A stretch of DNA of 8,471 nt from Gemmatimonadota bacterium (GTDB lineage Bacteria; Gemmatimonadota; Gemmatimonadetes; Longimicrobiales; Longimicrobiaceae): NCBI GenBank assembly GCA_019348265.1, contig JAHWJV010000131.1, positions 1-8,471 on the forward strand. The letters are read 5' to 3'. This document shows positions 1 through 6,403 of the stretch, one piece after another. Position 1 is the stretch's first letter, and every line of letters begins with the position of its first letter. The notes under the pieces are model-generated. The model worked only from the letters and a program-made list of their open reading frames with translations. It did no database searches and was not told the DNA's origin. A program made the translations under genes and the position numbers.

Positions 1-221
1 ACGCCCGGGTCGCAATCCGCCCGAGACGCACCGGTTGCCTGACGTAGGTGCGCACCAGCTTTCCCGCGGTCGTGGTACCGCACCCTGCGGATGGCGATCG
101 GGTGCTCGGCGTCGGCATTTCACAGGCTGAGCGTGACCGCCAGGTTGACGAATCCGTGCTCGTCGCGATAGTAGATGTGGGAGTAGACCGGGACGTACAC
201 GGACCCGCTCACCGTCACCGG
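1..221 (-). pseudogene. Degenerate DUF3124-domain gene, cut by left window edge
   Basis: Read on the minus strand, 203-123 encodes SVYVPVYSHIYYRDEHGF then VNLAVTLSL, and 119-63 encodes NADAEHPIAIRRVRYHDRG. This matches from memory the DUF3124 pattern (YVPxYSHIY, then TLS[IV]RNTD, then YYDxxGKLVRxYLxxP), a family of unknown function usually exported as a small periplasmic or lipoprotein domain. Two lesions break it. Codon 122-120 is TGA where the family normally has Arg, so one CGA-to-TGA transition explains it. One extra base in the T run at 60-62 shifts the frame; skipping it restores GKLVRTYVRQPVRLGR down to position 1. Upstream of about 221 the same frame looks non-native (arginine-rich, no signal peptide), so a further frameshift around 222-235 is possible. 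The gene diverges from khtT. It is either a true pseudogene or a stretch with sequencing errors at a contig end. Family assignment is fairly confident; the cause of the damage is not known. Confidence 0.7.
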
Positions 222-363
222 GTCGCCCGCGGCCGAGATCGCCCGGCGCGAGTTGCGGACGAGGTTCCTGCGGACATGGACCTTCGGAGAATACCGCAAA
301 AGGGCGTCCGCTGATGCGCGCGCGCCCCGGTGCTACGTCGCTCACCCCAGCCAGGCAGCGTCT

Positions 364-858
364 ATGGACGTCCGCGAGCACGATCTCCCCGGAGTCGGGA
401 AGAAGTACGCCGTCACGACGAATGAGGGCGACAGGATGACGGTGATCATCCACAACACGGGTCACCGCGAGATCTACCACTTCAAGAAGGGCGAGGATTA
501 CCCTTTCGCCGCGATCCGCCTGCAGGACCCGGAGGCGCGCAAGCTCGGCGCCATTCTGGGGGGCGCGTACTTCCAGCCTCCGGTGGCGGAGTCGATGGAC
601 ATGATCCTGGAGCAGCTCTCGATCGAGTGGATCAAGGTAGACACGAGCTCTCCGATGGCCGGCCAGACGCTGGAGGGGGCGGCCATCCGGCAGAAGACCG
701 GCGCGAGCGTGATGGCGCTGCTGCGAGACGGCAAGGCGTACCCGAACCCGCAGCCGGCGGAGCGGATCGAGGCGGGGGACACGCTGATGGTGATCGGGAG
801 CCGCGAGCAGGTGTCGAGCTTCGCCGCGGTGTGCAGGGGCGGGACCCGGGACGGGTAG
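364..858 (+). CDS. khtT: KhtT-like RCK_C regulatory subunit of a cation:proton antiporter
   Basis: A 164-residue soluble protein resembling Bacillus KhtT (about 165 residues), the cytosolic regulator of the K+/H+ antiporter KhtU. The N-terminal part (1-75) begins MDVREHDLPGVGKKY, the usual opening of this family, and includes IIHNTGHREIYHF. A TrkA_C/RCK_C domain follows at about 80-158, with TLEGAAIRQKTGASVMALLR (102-121) and ERIEAGDTLMVIG (133-145). There is no signal peptide or membrane segment. The ATG at 364 was chosen because the family signature starts there; the frame is open 37 codons further upstream, but that stretch reads as non-coding. A weak AGG (353-355) lies about 8 nt ahead. 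In Bacillus, KhtT binds cyclic-di-AMP, which inhibits the antiporter; binding here is an inference from homology. The stop is 4 nt before khtU, so the two form an operon. Confidence 0.9.
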   Translation: MDVREHDLPGVGKKYAVTTNEGDRMTVIIHNTGHREIYHFKKGEDYPFAAIRLQDPEARKLGAILGGAYFQPPVAESMDMILEQLSIEWIKVDTSSPMAGQTLEGAAIRQKTGASVMALLRDGKAYPNPQPAERIEAGDTLMVIGSREQVSSFAAVCRGGTRDG

Positions 859-862
859 GGCG

Positions 863-2083
863 GTGCACGGCGATTTCCTTCTGGGGTCTGGCCTGGTCCT
901 CGTCGCGCTGGCGGCGGCGGGGCTGCTCTTCCTGCGTCTGCGCCAGTCGATCATCCCAGCGTTCATTCTGCTCGGGGTGTCGCTGCCGCATTCCCGTTTC
1001 GACGCTCACCTGGTCGACACGATCGCCACCGTCGGGGTGGTGCTCCTCCTCTTCTTCATGGGACTGGAGTTCTCGCTCGGCGCACTGGTCCGAAACCGGC
1101 GCCAGATCCTGCGAACCGGGAGCGTGGACCTGCTGGTCGCCTTTCCCGTCGGATTGGCGGGCGGGCTGGCGCTCGGCTACGGGTGGGACGCCGCGCTGCT
1201 GCTCGCCGGCGCCTTCTACGTCTCCTCGAGCGCGATCATCGCCAAGAGCATCATCGAGATGCAGCGGTCGGCCGACCCGGAGACCGAAGTGGTGCTCGGC
1301 ATCCTCGTGTTCGAGGACATCTTCGTGGCTCTCTTCCTGGCCATTCTCTCCGGCGCGGTGCTGACGACGGAGCCGAGCCTGAACGGGGCGCTCTGGGGAA
1401 TGGGGAAGGCGATCCTCTTCTTCGGGGCGATCGTCCTGCTGGCGGTGAAGGCGCGGCCGGCCCTCGACAGACTGTTCCAGATGGAGAGCGACGACCTTTT
1501 CATCCTGCTCAGCGGCGGCCTCGTGCTTCTCCTCTCCTGGGGGGCGCTCGCCGCGGGGCTGTCCGAGGCGATCGGCGCCTTCCTCGCGGGCCTGGCCATC
1601 GCCGAGACCCGGCACAAGGAGCGGGCGGAGCAGCTGTTCGCGCCGCTTCAGGGCGTCTTCGCAGCGATCTTCTTCTTCGCCTTCGGCCTCTCCATCGACC
1701 CGCGTACCTTCGTCTCCGTCTGGGTGCCCGCGGCGATCCTGACGGTGCTGGCGGTGGCGGTGAAGCTCGGTGCGGGATGGGTGGCCGGGCGAAGAAACGG
1801 GCTCAGTCAGCGCGGTGCGCTCTCGCTGGGCCTCACTCTCATCGCCCGCGGCGAATTCTCGATCATCCTCGCGGGCATCGCCGTCTCCATTGGCCAGACG
1901 GAGCTCGGCGCGCTCATCGCGCTCCTCGTGCTTGCGCTATCACTCGTCGGGACCGTGGGCCTCCAGTACACGCCCCAGATCACCCGCTGGGCCTTCTCCC
2001 GCAAGACCGAACGCCCCCTCGCCGAGCAGGGCTTTTCGCCGGAGCTGGCGATGTTCGAGCCGGAGGAGAAAAAGAGTCTCTAG
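863..2083 (+). CDS. khtU: KhtU/KefB-type CPA2 monovalent cation:proton antiporter
   Basis: A 406-residue polytopic inner-membrane protein of the CPA2 family, expected to exchange K+ (or Na+) for H+. About 12 hydrophobic segments run from residue 5 to about 370. Family landmarks are GLEFSL (67-72), SSSAIIAKSI (121-130), FEDI (150-153, whose acidic residue matches the ion-binding QD/ED position of Kef/CPA2 proteins), the SEAIGAFLAGLAIAET segment (234-249) and RGEFSIIL (329-336). It ends in a short hydrophilic tail with no RCK/TrkA_N domain. That fits a KhtU-type transporter relying on the separate upstream KhtT-like subunit rather than a fused Kef regulator. Translation probably starts at GTG 863, 4 nt after the khtT stop, with the purine-rich GGGTAGGG just upstream. 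The TAG stop shares its last base with a large inverted repeat. K+ versus Na+ specificity cannot be read from the sequence. Confidence 0.9.
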   Translation: MHGDFLLGSGLVLVALAAAGLLFLRLRQSIIPAFILLGVSLPHSRFDAHLVDTIATVGVVLLLFFMGLEFSLGALVRNRRQILRTGSVDLLVAFPVGLAGGLALGYGWDAALLLAGAFYVSSSAIIAKSIIEMQRSADPETEVVLGILVFEDIFVALFLAILSGAVLTTEPSLNGALWGMGKAILFFGAIVLLAVKARPALDRLFQMESDDLFILLSGGLVLLLSWGALAAGLSEAIGAFLAGLAIAETRHKERAEQLFAPLQGVFAAIFFFAFGLSIDPRTFVSVWVPAAILTVLAVAVKLGAGWVAGRRNGLSQRGALSLGLTLIARGEFSIILAGIAVSIGQTELGALIALLVLALSLVGTVGLQYTPQITRWAFSRKTERPLAEQGFSPELAMFEPEEKKSL

Positions 2084-2172
2084 TCTTCAGTCGTCAGCCC
2101 TCGGTCCGCGCTCCTCGGTAGCTCCTCCGGCCGAGACCTGCGAGGGTAGACCGAAGACTGACGACTGAAGAC
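2083..2172. repeat. Large imperfect inverted repeat between convergent genes (possible bidirectional terminator)
   Basis: GTCTTCAGTCGTCAG (2083-2097) is perfectly complementary to CTGACGACTGAAGAC (2158-2172), and the arms extend to 2083-2106 and 2149-2172 with 22 of 24 positions matching. An alternative inner stem pairs CCCTCG (2098-2103) with CGAGGG (2141-2146), and CTCGG (2114-2118) can pair with CCGAG (2131-2135). CCGAAGACT occurs twice on the right side (2151-2159 and 2172-2180). The left arm begins on the last base of the khtU stop codon and the right side ends just after the stop of the minus-strand small ORF. That placement suits a bidirectional terminator or mRNA-end stem. There is no clear T tract, so intrinsic termination is only a suggestion. 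Confidence 0.75.
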
Positions 2173-2181
2173 CGAAGACTT

Positions 2182-2409
2182 TCAACTCCTCTCCACCAGC
2201 AGCTCCCGCTGCCCATCCCAGCGCCAGGCGGGCTCCGGGCCTCGGAGGTGCACCCCGCCGAGCCAGCGGTCGATGCCTCCGCGCAGGGCGATCCAGTCTG
2301 CTTCACGGCGGCGGACGCTGAGGCCGGCCTCGGTGAGGTCCACCTCCCGCTGACGCTCGGGCGCGGTGGAGGGCAGGCCGACGGGGAGGAGTTCCAATGG
2401 GGACTTCAA
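2182..2409 (-). CDS. Hypothetical small protein, 75 residues or fewer
   Basis: I do not recognise this protein. The minus-strand frame has strongly GC-rich third codon positions and a protein-like composition: a charged segment ERQREVDLTEAG (18-29), then RRREADWIALRGGIDRWLGG and a Trp-rich end with PAWRWDGQ. It has no signal peptide, no membrane segment and no motif I can name. The frame starts at TTG 2409, which lies inside the degenerate repeat. TTG 2397 or GTG 2343 (preceded by GGGAG) are other possible starts. It lies downstream of and co-directional with the 103-residue gene, 64 nt away, and its TGA stop is followed at once by an AGTCTTCGGTC-type repeat, as seen after other stops here. 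It could be a real small gene or the remnant of a longer one. Confidence 0.45.
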   Translation of the reverse strand: MKSPLELLPVGLPSTAPERQREVDLTEAGLSVRRREADWIALRGGIDRWLGGVHLRGPEPAWRWDGQRELLVERS

Positions 2410-2473
2410 AGCTCAACAGGAGACTTCAAAGTAGTTGATGCGGTACTTCGAACTGTGCACTTTGAACTCTCTT
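2402..2473. repeat. Short degenerate repeats ACTTCAAAG / ACTTCGAAC / ACTTTGAAC
   Basis: GACTTCAAAG occurs at 2402-2411 and again at 2422-2431, 20 nt apart. Variants follow: ACTTCGAAC at 2445-2453 and ACTTTGAAC at 2459-2467. Each unit is nearly self-complementary (compare AGTTCGAAGT), so small hairpins are possible in either strand. The block fills the spacer between the stop of the 103-residue gene (2474-2476) and the small ORF downstream. I see no promoter or T-tract terminator inside it. Confidence 0.6.
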
Positions 2474-2785
2474 TCACAGCCTCTCGATCTCCATGGCGCG
2501 CACCACCAGATCCTCCTGCTTGAAGCGCAGGCGCAGCTCTTCGCGGTAGCCGACCCACCACTCGCGGTCGAGCGACTCGTCCATCACTTCGACCACAACG
2601 ATCTCGTCGCGCTCGACGGTTCCGGCCTCCTCGTCCTTCCAGACGCCGTGCGCCGGCGCCTGCAGGTGCGCGGTGACCCCGCCGAAGCGGTCCACCAGCT
2701 CCTCTCGAACGCGAGCGAGATCCCGCCGCGGGAAGGGGTTTCCCTCGTTGTCTCGAAGCGGGAGGAGGATCTGCAGCAGATGCAT
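2474..2785 (-). CDS. Conserved-looking hypothetical protein, 103 residues, coupled to the TonB receptor
   Basis: A 103-residue soluble protein beginning MHLLQILLPLRDNEGNPF and containing RVREELVDRFGGVTAHLQAP (25-44), a central acidic stretch with DEIVVVEVMDESLD (60-73), REWWVGYREELRLRFKQ (74-90) and VVRAMEIERL at the end. It has no signal peptide or membrane helix; mixed beta/alpha spacing suggests a small compact cytosolic fold. I recall similar small hypothetical proteins in other genomes (LLPLxDNxGxxF start, RFGGVTA core, ERL end), but none with a function I can name. The start ATG (2785-2783) overlaps the receptor's TGA stop by one base (TGATG), which favours translational coupling. The same frame stays open upstream inside the receptor gene, but that part reads as an off-frame shadow. 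Its stop is followed immediately by degenerate repeats. Confidence 0.8.
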   Translation of the reverse strand: MHLLQILLPLRDNEGNPFPRRDLARVREELVDRFGGVTAHLQAPAHGVWKDEEAGTVERDEIVVVEVMDESLDREWWVGYREELRLRFKQEDLVVRAMEIERL

Positions 2786-4596
2786 CAGCGGCGCCCCGTC
2801 CATTCCACACCGACGAGCAGCGATCGCCCGGCGGCGTTCACGCCGATGATGTCGAGATACTGAGCGGCGGTGGCGTTCTGCAGGTCGACGTACACGCGGC
2901 CGACCGGCAGCTGGTAGCCGGCGCGCGCGTCCAGCCGGGTGTATGGCTTCTCGCCGACACGCCGCGCCCGCTGGGCCCGGCCTCCGACCGTCAGGCCGCG
3001 GAGCACGACCCGGTCCGCCGCCAGCGACACCACGTCGACCAGCGGGCGGAGCGCGTACTTGGATTTGAACCCGGGCGCCTCGCTGGAGTCGAGGGAAAGC
3101 CAGCTTCCGCGGGCGACCCAGCGAGTGCCCAGCAAGTCGTCGACGCGGAGCTCCGCCTCCAGGCCTTGGTAGGTCGCGTCTTCCACGTTGCGGGTCCGCC
3201 AGGGCGAGGTCGGCTCCCCGACGGGCTTGGCCCAGTCGATCAGATCCTCCGCGGCGCGGAGAAAGCCCGCGGCTCCGATGCGCACTCCGGAAGCAGGGTA
3301 AGCGTCTAGGCCGACCTCTCCGCTCCAGGCGCGCTCGGGCGCAAGACCGGGATCTCCGATGTTGGCGGGGTCCTTGTAGTAGCGCTCCGTCCAGGTCGGT
3401 GTGCGGAAGGCTCGCCCGACGGAGCCGCGGACGCGCAGTGGTCGGAGCGGCCACCACGCGGCCGCGAGCGACGGGGACCAGAAGGCGCCGAACGCCTCGT
3501 GCCGGTCGATCCGCAGCCCGGCGGTACCCGTAGCGGCGCCGACCCGCCCAGCCACCAGCTCCGCCAGCAGTGCGCCGCGGGACTCGGCGCGGTCTCCCAG
3601 CCGCGGACTGCGGAGCAGGTCGCGGTACGCCTCCACCCCGCCGGCTACGCGCACCAGCGGCGTCAGCGCGTAGCGGGCGATCAGCTCGCCGCCGGCTTGC
3701 AGCGTCCAGTGCTCGTTCTCGTAGGCCGCGGGGTTCTCGCGCCGGAGGATGAAGTGGTCGTCGTGGCGGCGAAGGCTGAGCGCGGGCTCGATCGCCAGAC
3801 GGGTCGTCGGTACGGCGCGCCAGGCCAGCGACGCCGTCGCGGTCCGCGTCTTCTCGTACGACGGAAAGGGCCCGTAGAAGCGGTCCGCGCCGAAGTTGCG
3901 CGCGGCGAACGCGGCGTCGCCGGCCAGGGTGCCTCCGCCGGTCGGAGCCGAAAGCGCGGCGCGGACGATGCCGCTCTCGTAGTCGGTCCCTGCGCGGTGG
4001 CCGTCGGAGCGCTGGAGGTCGGCGGCGATGTCGGCGTGAACCCCGCGAGCGTTGCCCGTGTGCGACAGCGAGAGGTTCGTCGTGCCGAAGGACCCCGCCT
4101 CGAGCCGTGCCGCAGATCCGCGTCCTCGTCGCGTGACGATCTGGATGACACCGGCCATCGCGTCGGCGCCGTGCAGCGCAGATCCTGGCCCGCGCACGAT
4201 CTCGATCCGGTCGATCTGATCCAGCGGGACGGCGAGGTCCAGGTCGAAGTGGCCCGTCTGCGCGTCGCTAGCGCGGATCCCGTCCACGAGCACCAGCACC
4301 TGCTCGAAAGAGGAGCCCCGCACAGCCACGTCGGCCGCCGCGCCAGACCGCGGCATCCCGTCCACGCCGAACGCCCACTGCACCAGGTCGGCGACGGTGC
4401 GAGCCGGCGAGCGGCGGATGTCGCCGGCGTCGATCACCTCGACCGCGCGCGTCCCCGTCGCTACCTCCGCGGCAGCGCGGGAGGCCGCGCTCACGCGCAG
4501 CGTGTCGAGCGGCACCCCGCGCTGCTGCGCGCGCAGCCCCGGTGCTCCCATGAGCGAGGCCGTCAGAACGGCGAAGAAGGTGTTTCGCGGGGTCAT
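2785..4596 (-). CDS. TonB-dependent outer-membrane receptor, BtuB-like
   Basis: A 603-residue outer-membrane receptor for energy-dependent uptake through TonB/ExbBD. From the chosen start it has a signal peptide (MTPRNTFFAVLTASLMGAPG, cleavage after LRA about residue 23), a TonB-box-like DTLRVSA (31-37), and a plug domain (about 46-157) with VLVLVDGIR (100-108) and IDRIEIVRGPGSALHGADAM (128-147). The 22-strand barrel region ends in a typical last strand, GRSLLVGVEWTGRR. The length is close to E. coli BtuB (about 614 with its signal), and the plug and TonB box resemble the BtuB/cobalamin group, but the substrate cannot be fixed. The frame extends to 4656; ATG 4596 is preferred because the signal peptide starts there. 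GAGG sits directly against this ATG. I see no B12 riboswitch upstream. It is transcribed divergently from prfC and overlaps the 103-residue gene by one base. Confidence 0.9.
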   Translation of the reverse strand: MTPRNTFFAVLTASLMGAPGLRAQQRGVPLDTLRVSAASRAAAEVATGTRAVEVIDAGDIRRSPARTVADLVQWAFGVDGMPRSGAAADVAVRGSSFEQVLVLVDGIRASDAQTGHFDLDLAVPLDQIDRIEIVRGPGSALHGADAMAGVIQIVTRRGRGSAARLEAGSFGTTNLSLSHTGNARGVHADIAADLQRSDGHRAGTDYESGIVRAALSAPTGGGTLAGDAAFAARNFGADRFYGPFPSYEKTRTATASLAWRAVPTTRLAIEPALSLRRHDDHFILRRENPAAYENEHWTLQAGGELIARYALTPLVRVAGGVEAYRDLLRSPRLGDRAESRGALLAELVAGRVGAATGTAGLRIDRHEAFGAFWSPSLAAAWWPLRPLRVRGSVGRAFRTPTWTERYYKDPANIGDPGLAPERAWSGEVGLDAYPASGVRIGAAGFLRAAEDLIDWAKPVGEPTSPWRTRNVEDATYQGLEAELRVDDLLGTRWVARGSWLSLDSSEAPGFKSKYALRPLVDVVSLAADRVVLRGLTVGGRAQRARRVGEKPYTRLDARAGYQLPVGRVYVDLQNATAAQYLDIIGVNAAGRSLLVGVEWTGRR

Positions 4597-4756
4597 CCTC
4601 GGTGTGCGTGCGGGTGAAAGCAGCCGCGGGGAAGATGCGCGGCCGGCAACCGCCACACAAGCGGGGATCCGATTATCTTTGACCGGGTAATACCCAGGGC
4701 TACGAGACCCGCGCGATCGAACCGCGCTGCTCGCCCGCCCCCACCCCGCAGCGAGG
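4597..4756. promoter_or_regulatory. Divergent promoter region between TonB receptor and prfC, with palindrome
   Basis: This 160-nt spacer separates the two divergent start codons. On the plus strand TTGACC (4679-4684) is a good -35 match, but the -10 at 16-nt spacing (TACGAG, 4701-4706) is weak. On the minus strand GATAAT (4677-4672) is a good -10 match without a convincing -35. GGGTAATACCC (4685-4695) is a perfect palindrome around a central A, lying between the plus -35 and -10 and upstream of the minus -10, so a bound regulator could affect both genes. These are motif matches by eye. Confidence 0.35.
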
Positions 4757-6340
4757 ATGAACGAGCTCTCTCAACAGGTCCGCCGACGGCGGACCTTTGC
4801 CATTATTTCACACCCGGACGCGGGGAAGACGACTCTCACCGAGAAGCTTCTCCTCTACGGCGGCGCGATCCACCTCGCGGGCAGCGTCAAGGCTCGCCGC
4901 GCGGAGCGGCACGCCACGTCCGACTGGATGAAGATGGAGCAGGAGCGCGGCATCTCCGTGACCTCCAGCGTGCTGCAGTTCGAGTACGAGGGATATCAGG
5001 TCAACCTCCTCGACACTCCGGGGCACGCCGACTTCTCCGAGGATACCTATCGGACGTTGATGGCCGCCGATAGCGCGGTGATGCTGCTCGACAATCGGAA
5101 GGGCGTGGAGGAGCGCACCCGTCAGCTGTTCCAGGTCTGTCATCGCCGGCGTACTCCGATCTTCACCTTCGTCAACAAGTGCGATCGCGCGGGGATGGAG
5201 GCCCTGCAGCTCCTGGACGACGTCGAGCGCGACCTCGGGCTGAAGTGCTACCCGATCACCTGGCCCATCCACGACGGTGACCGTTTCCTGGGCGTGTACA
5301 ACCGGATGGACGGTCGAATCCACCTGTTCGAGAAGGAGGAGCACGGTCAGAAGCGCGCGACCGAGCAGCTCGCCTCGCTGCACGACCCGCTGATCCAGGA
5401 GCTGCTGGGGAGCTTCGCGTACGACAAGCTGCTCGAGGACGTCGAGCTGCTCGACATGGCCGGTATCGCCTTCGAGCCGGAGGCCTTCCTCTCGGGGGAG
5501 GTGTCCCCCGCATACTTCGGAAGCGCGCTGACGAACTTCGGCGTGGAGCCTTTCCTGGAGTCCTTCCTGCAGCTCGCCCCGCCGCCGGTGGCTCGTGAAT
5601 CGAGCGTGGGGATCATCGAGCCGGAGGGGGAGGACTTCACCGGGTTCGTCTTCAAGATCCAGGCGAACATGGACCCGAAGCACCGGGACCGGATCGCGTT
5701 CTTGCGCATCTGCTCCGGGCGGTTCGAGGCGGGGATGCAGGTGAAGCACGTGCGAACGGGCAAGCAGATGCGGCTGACGGCGCCGACGCAGTTCCTCGCT
5801 CGCGACCGCACCATCATCGAGGAGGCCTGGGCGGGCGACGTGATAGGCATCCACGACCGCGGCTCGCTTCGCATCGGGGACACCCTTTCCGCGAACGGGG
5901 ACCTGGAGTTCCGCGGCATTCCCCGCTTCTCGCCCGAGCAGTTCGCCCGCGTTCGCATCGGCGACCCGCTGCGGCGCAAACAGCTCGACACCGGGATGCA
6001 GCAGCTCTCCGAAGAGGGGGCCGCTCAGGTCTTCTACCAGGAGTCCATCGCCGGGCCCTCGCCGATCGTCGGCGCCGTCGGGATGCTGCAGTTCGACGTG
6101 CTCCTGCACCGGCTCGAGCACGAGTACGGCGTTACCGCGAAGCTGGACTTCCTCCCCTACAAGTTCGCGCGCTGGGTGACCGGACCGACGGGGGCGATCG
6201 AGCTGCTCGCCAGCGGCACCGGGCGTACTCTCGTCTACGACTCGAAGGAGCGCCCGCTGCTCCTCTTCGAGAGCGAGTGGAGCCTCCGCACGGCACAGGA
6301 AAAGGGTGAAGGGGTGGAGTTCTTCGACATCGCACCCTAG
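4757..6340 (+). CDS. prfC: Peptide chain release factor 3 (RF3)
   Basis: A 527-residue translational GTPase, full length against E. coli RF3 (529). RF3 uses GTP binding and hydrolysis to recycle class-1 release factors RF1/RF2 from the ribosome after peptide release. The G motifs are complete: G1 HPDAGKTT (19-26), the switch I region with QERGISVTSS (62-71, the RF3/EF-G-type RGI element), G3 DTPGHADF (86-93) and G4 NKCD (140-143). A beta-barrel domain II begins near 295 (GFVFKIQANMDPKHRDRIAF) and the RF3-type C-terminal domain follows, including GAVGMLQFDVLLHRLEHEYG. The VRRRRTFAIISHPDAGKTT opening fits the family and supports ATG 4757, although GAGG directly abuts the ATG with no spacer. It is probably monocistronic: a terminator hairpin follows at 6367-6392. 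Confidence 0.97.
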   Translation: MNELSQQVRRRRTFAIISHPDAGKTTLTEKLLLYGGAIHLAGSVKARRAERHATSDWMKMEQERGISVTSSVLQFEYEGYQVNLLDTPGHADFSEDTYRTLMAADSAVMLLDNRKGVEERTRQLFQVCHRRRTPIFTFVNKCDRAGMEALQLLDDVERDLGLKCYPITWPIHDGDRFLGVYNRMDGRIHLFEKEEHGQKRATEQLASLHDPLIQELLGSFAYDKLLEDVELLDMAGIAFEPEAFLSGEVSPAYFGSALTNFGVEPFLESFLQLAPPPVARESSVGIIEPEGEDFTGFVFKIQANMDPKHRDRIAFLRICSGRFEAGMQVKHVRTGKQMRLTAPTQFLARDRTIIEEAWAGDVIGIHDRGSLRIGDTLSANGDLEFRGIPRFSPEQFARVRIGDPLRRKQLDTGMQQLSEEGAAQVFYQESIAGPSPIVGAVGMLQFDVLLHRLEHEYGVTAKLDFLPYKFARWVTGPTGAIELLASGTGRTLVYDSKERPLLLFESEWSLRTAQEKGEGVEFFDIAP

Positions 6341-6361
6341 CGGCTATCGGCTATCGGCTAT
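6341..6361. repeat. Tandem repeat CGGCTAT x 3, starting right after the prfC stop
   Basis: Three exact, head-to-tail copies of the 7-mer CGGCTAT occupy 6341-6347, 6348-6354 and 6355-6361. The first copy starts on the base after the TAG stop of prfC. The 7-nt unit is not a multiple of three and lies outside the coding frame. It differs in sequence from the spacer repeats around 2083-2180 and 2402-2473 but occupies the same position relative to a stop codon. Confidence 0.85.
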
Positions 6362-6366
6362 CCGTT

Positions 6367-6402
6367 CCCGCTCCAGATCGTCCTGGAGCGGGGTCTCTCT
6401 TT
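6367..6402 (+). terminator. Rho-independent-type terminator after prfC
   Basis: CCCGCTCCAG (6367-6376) pairs perfectly with CTGGAGCGGG (6383-6392) around a 6-nt loop (ATCGTC). The 10-bp GC-rich stem is followed by GTCTCTCTTT, a pyrimidine and T-rich tract. It begins 26 nt after the prfC stop. The T tract is interrupted by C and one G, so efficiency is uncertain, but stem, loop and position all fit an intrinsic terminator. Confidence 0.7.
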
Positions 6403-6403
6403 G

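Noticed and set aside
253..363. N-terminal extension of khtT to an upstream ATG at 253
   Set aside because: The 37 extra residues are not protein-like, and the family signature MDVREHDLPG begins at ATG 364; the upstream stretch also overlaps the DUF3124 remnant.
632..1615. 327-residue minus-strand open frame across khtT and khtU
   Set aside because: Low-complexity Glu/Gln/His/Asp composition, mirror of the membrane-protein codons in khtU; no motif.
2083..2473. CRISPR array or insertion-sequence remnant
   Set aside because: The repeats are short, degenerate and without regular unique spacers; there is no transposase-like frame and no target-site duplication.
2435..2863. 142-residue plus-strand open frame
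   Set aside because: It overlaps the well-supported 103-residue minus-strand gene and reads as its complement.
3499..4617. 372-residue open frame antisense to the TonB receptor
   Set aside because: Arg/Ala/Gly-rich composition typical of reverse-strand shadows; the receptor plug and barrel motifs occupy the other strand.
4597..4656. Upstream ATG adding 20 residues to the TonB receptor
   Set aside because: It would place an arginine/proline-rich stretch ahead of a textbook signal peptide that begins at 4596.
4597..4756. Cobalamin riboswitch upstream of the BtuB-like receptor
   Set aside because: The spacer is only 160 nt and shows neither a B12-box-like sequence nor the expected stem arrangement.
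4808..6121. 437-residue open frame antisense to prfC
   Set aside because: It is a high-GC shadow frame with no domain pattern; prfC on the other strand is unambiguous over its whole length.
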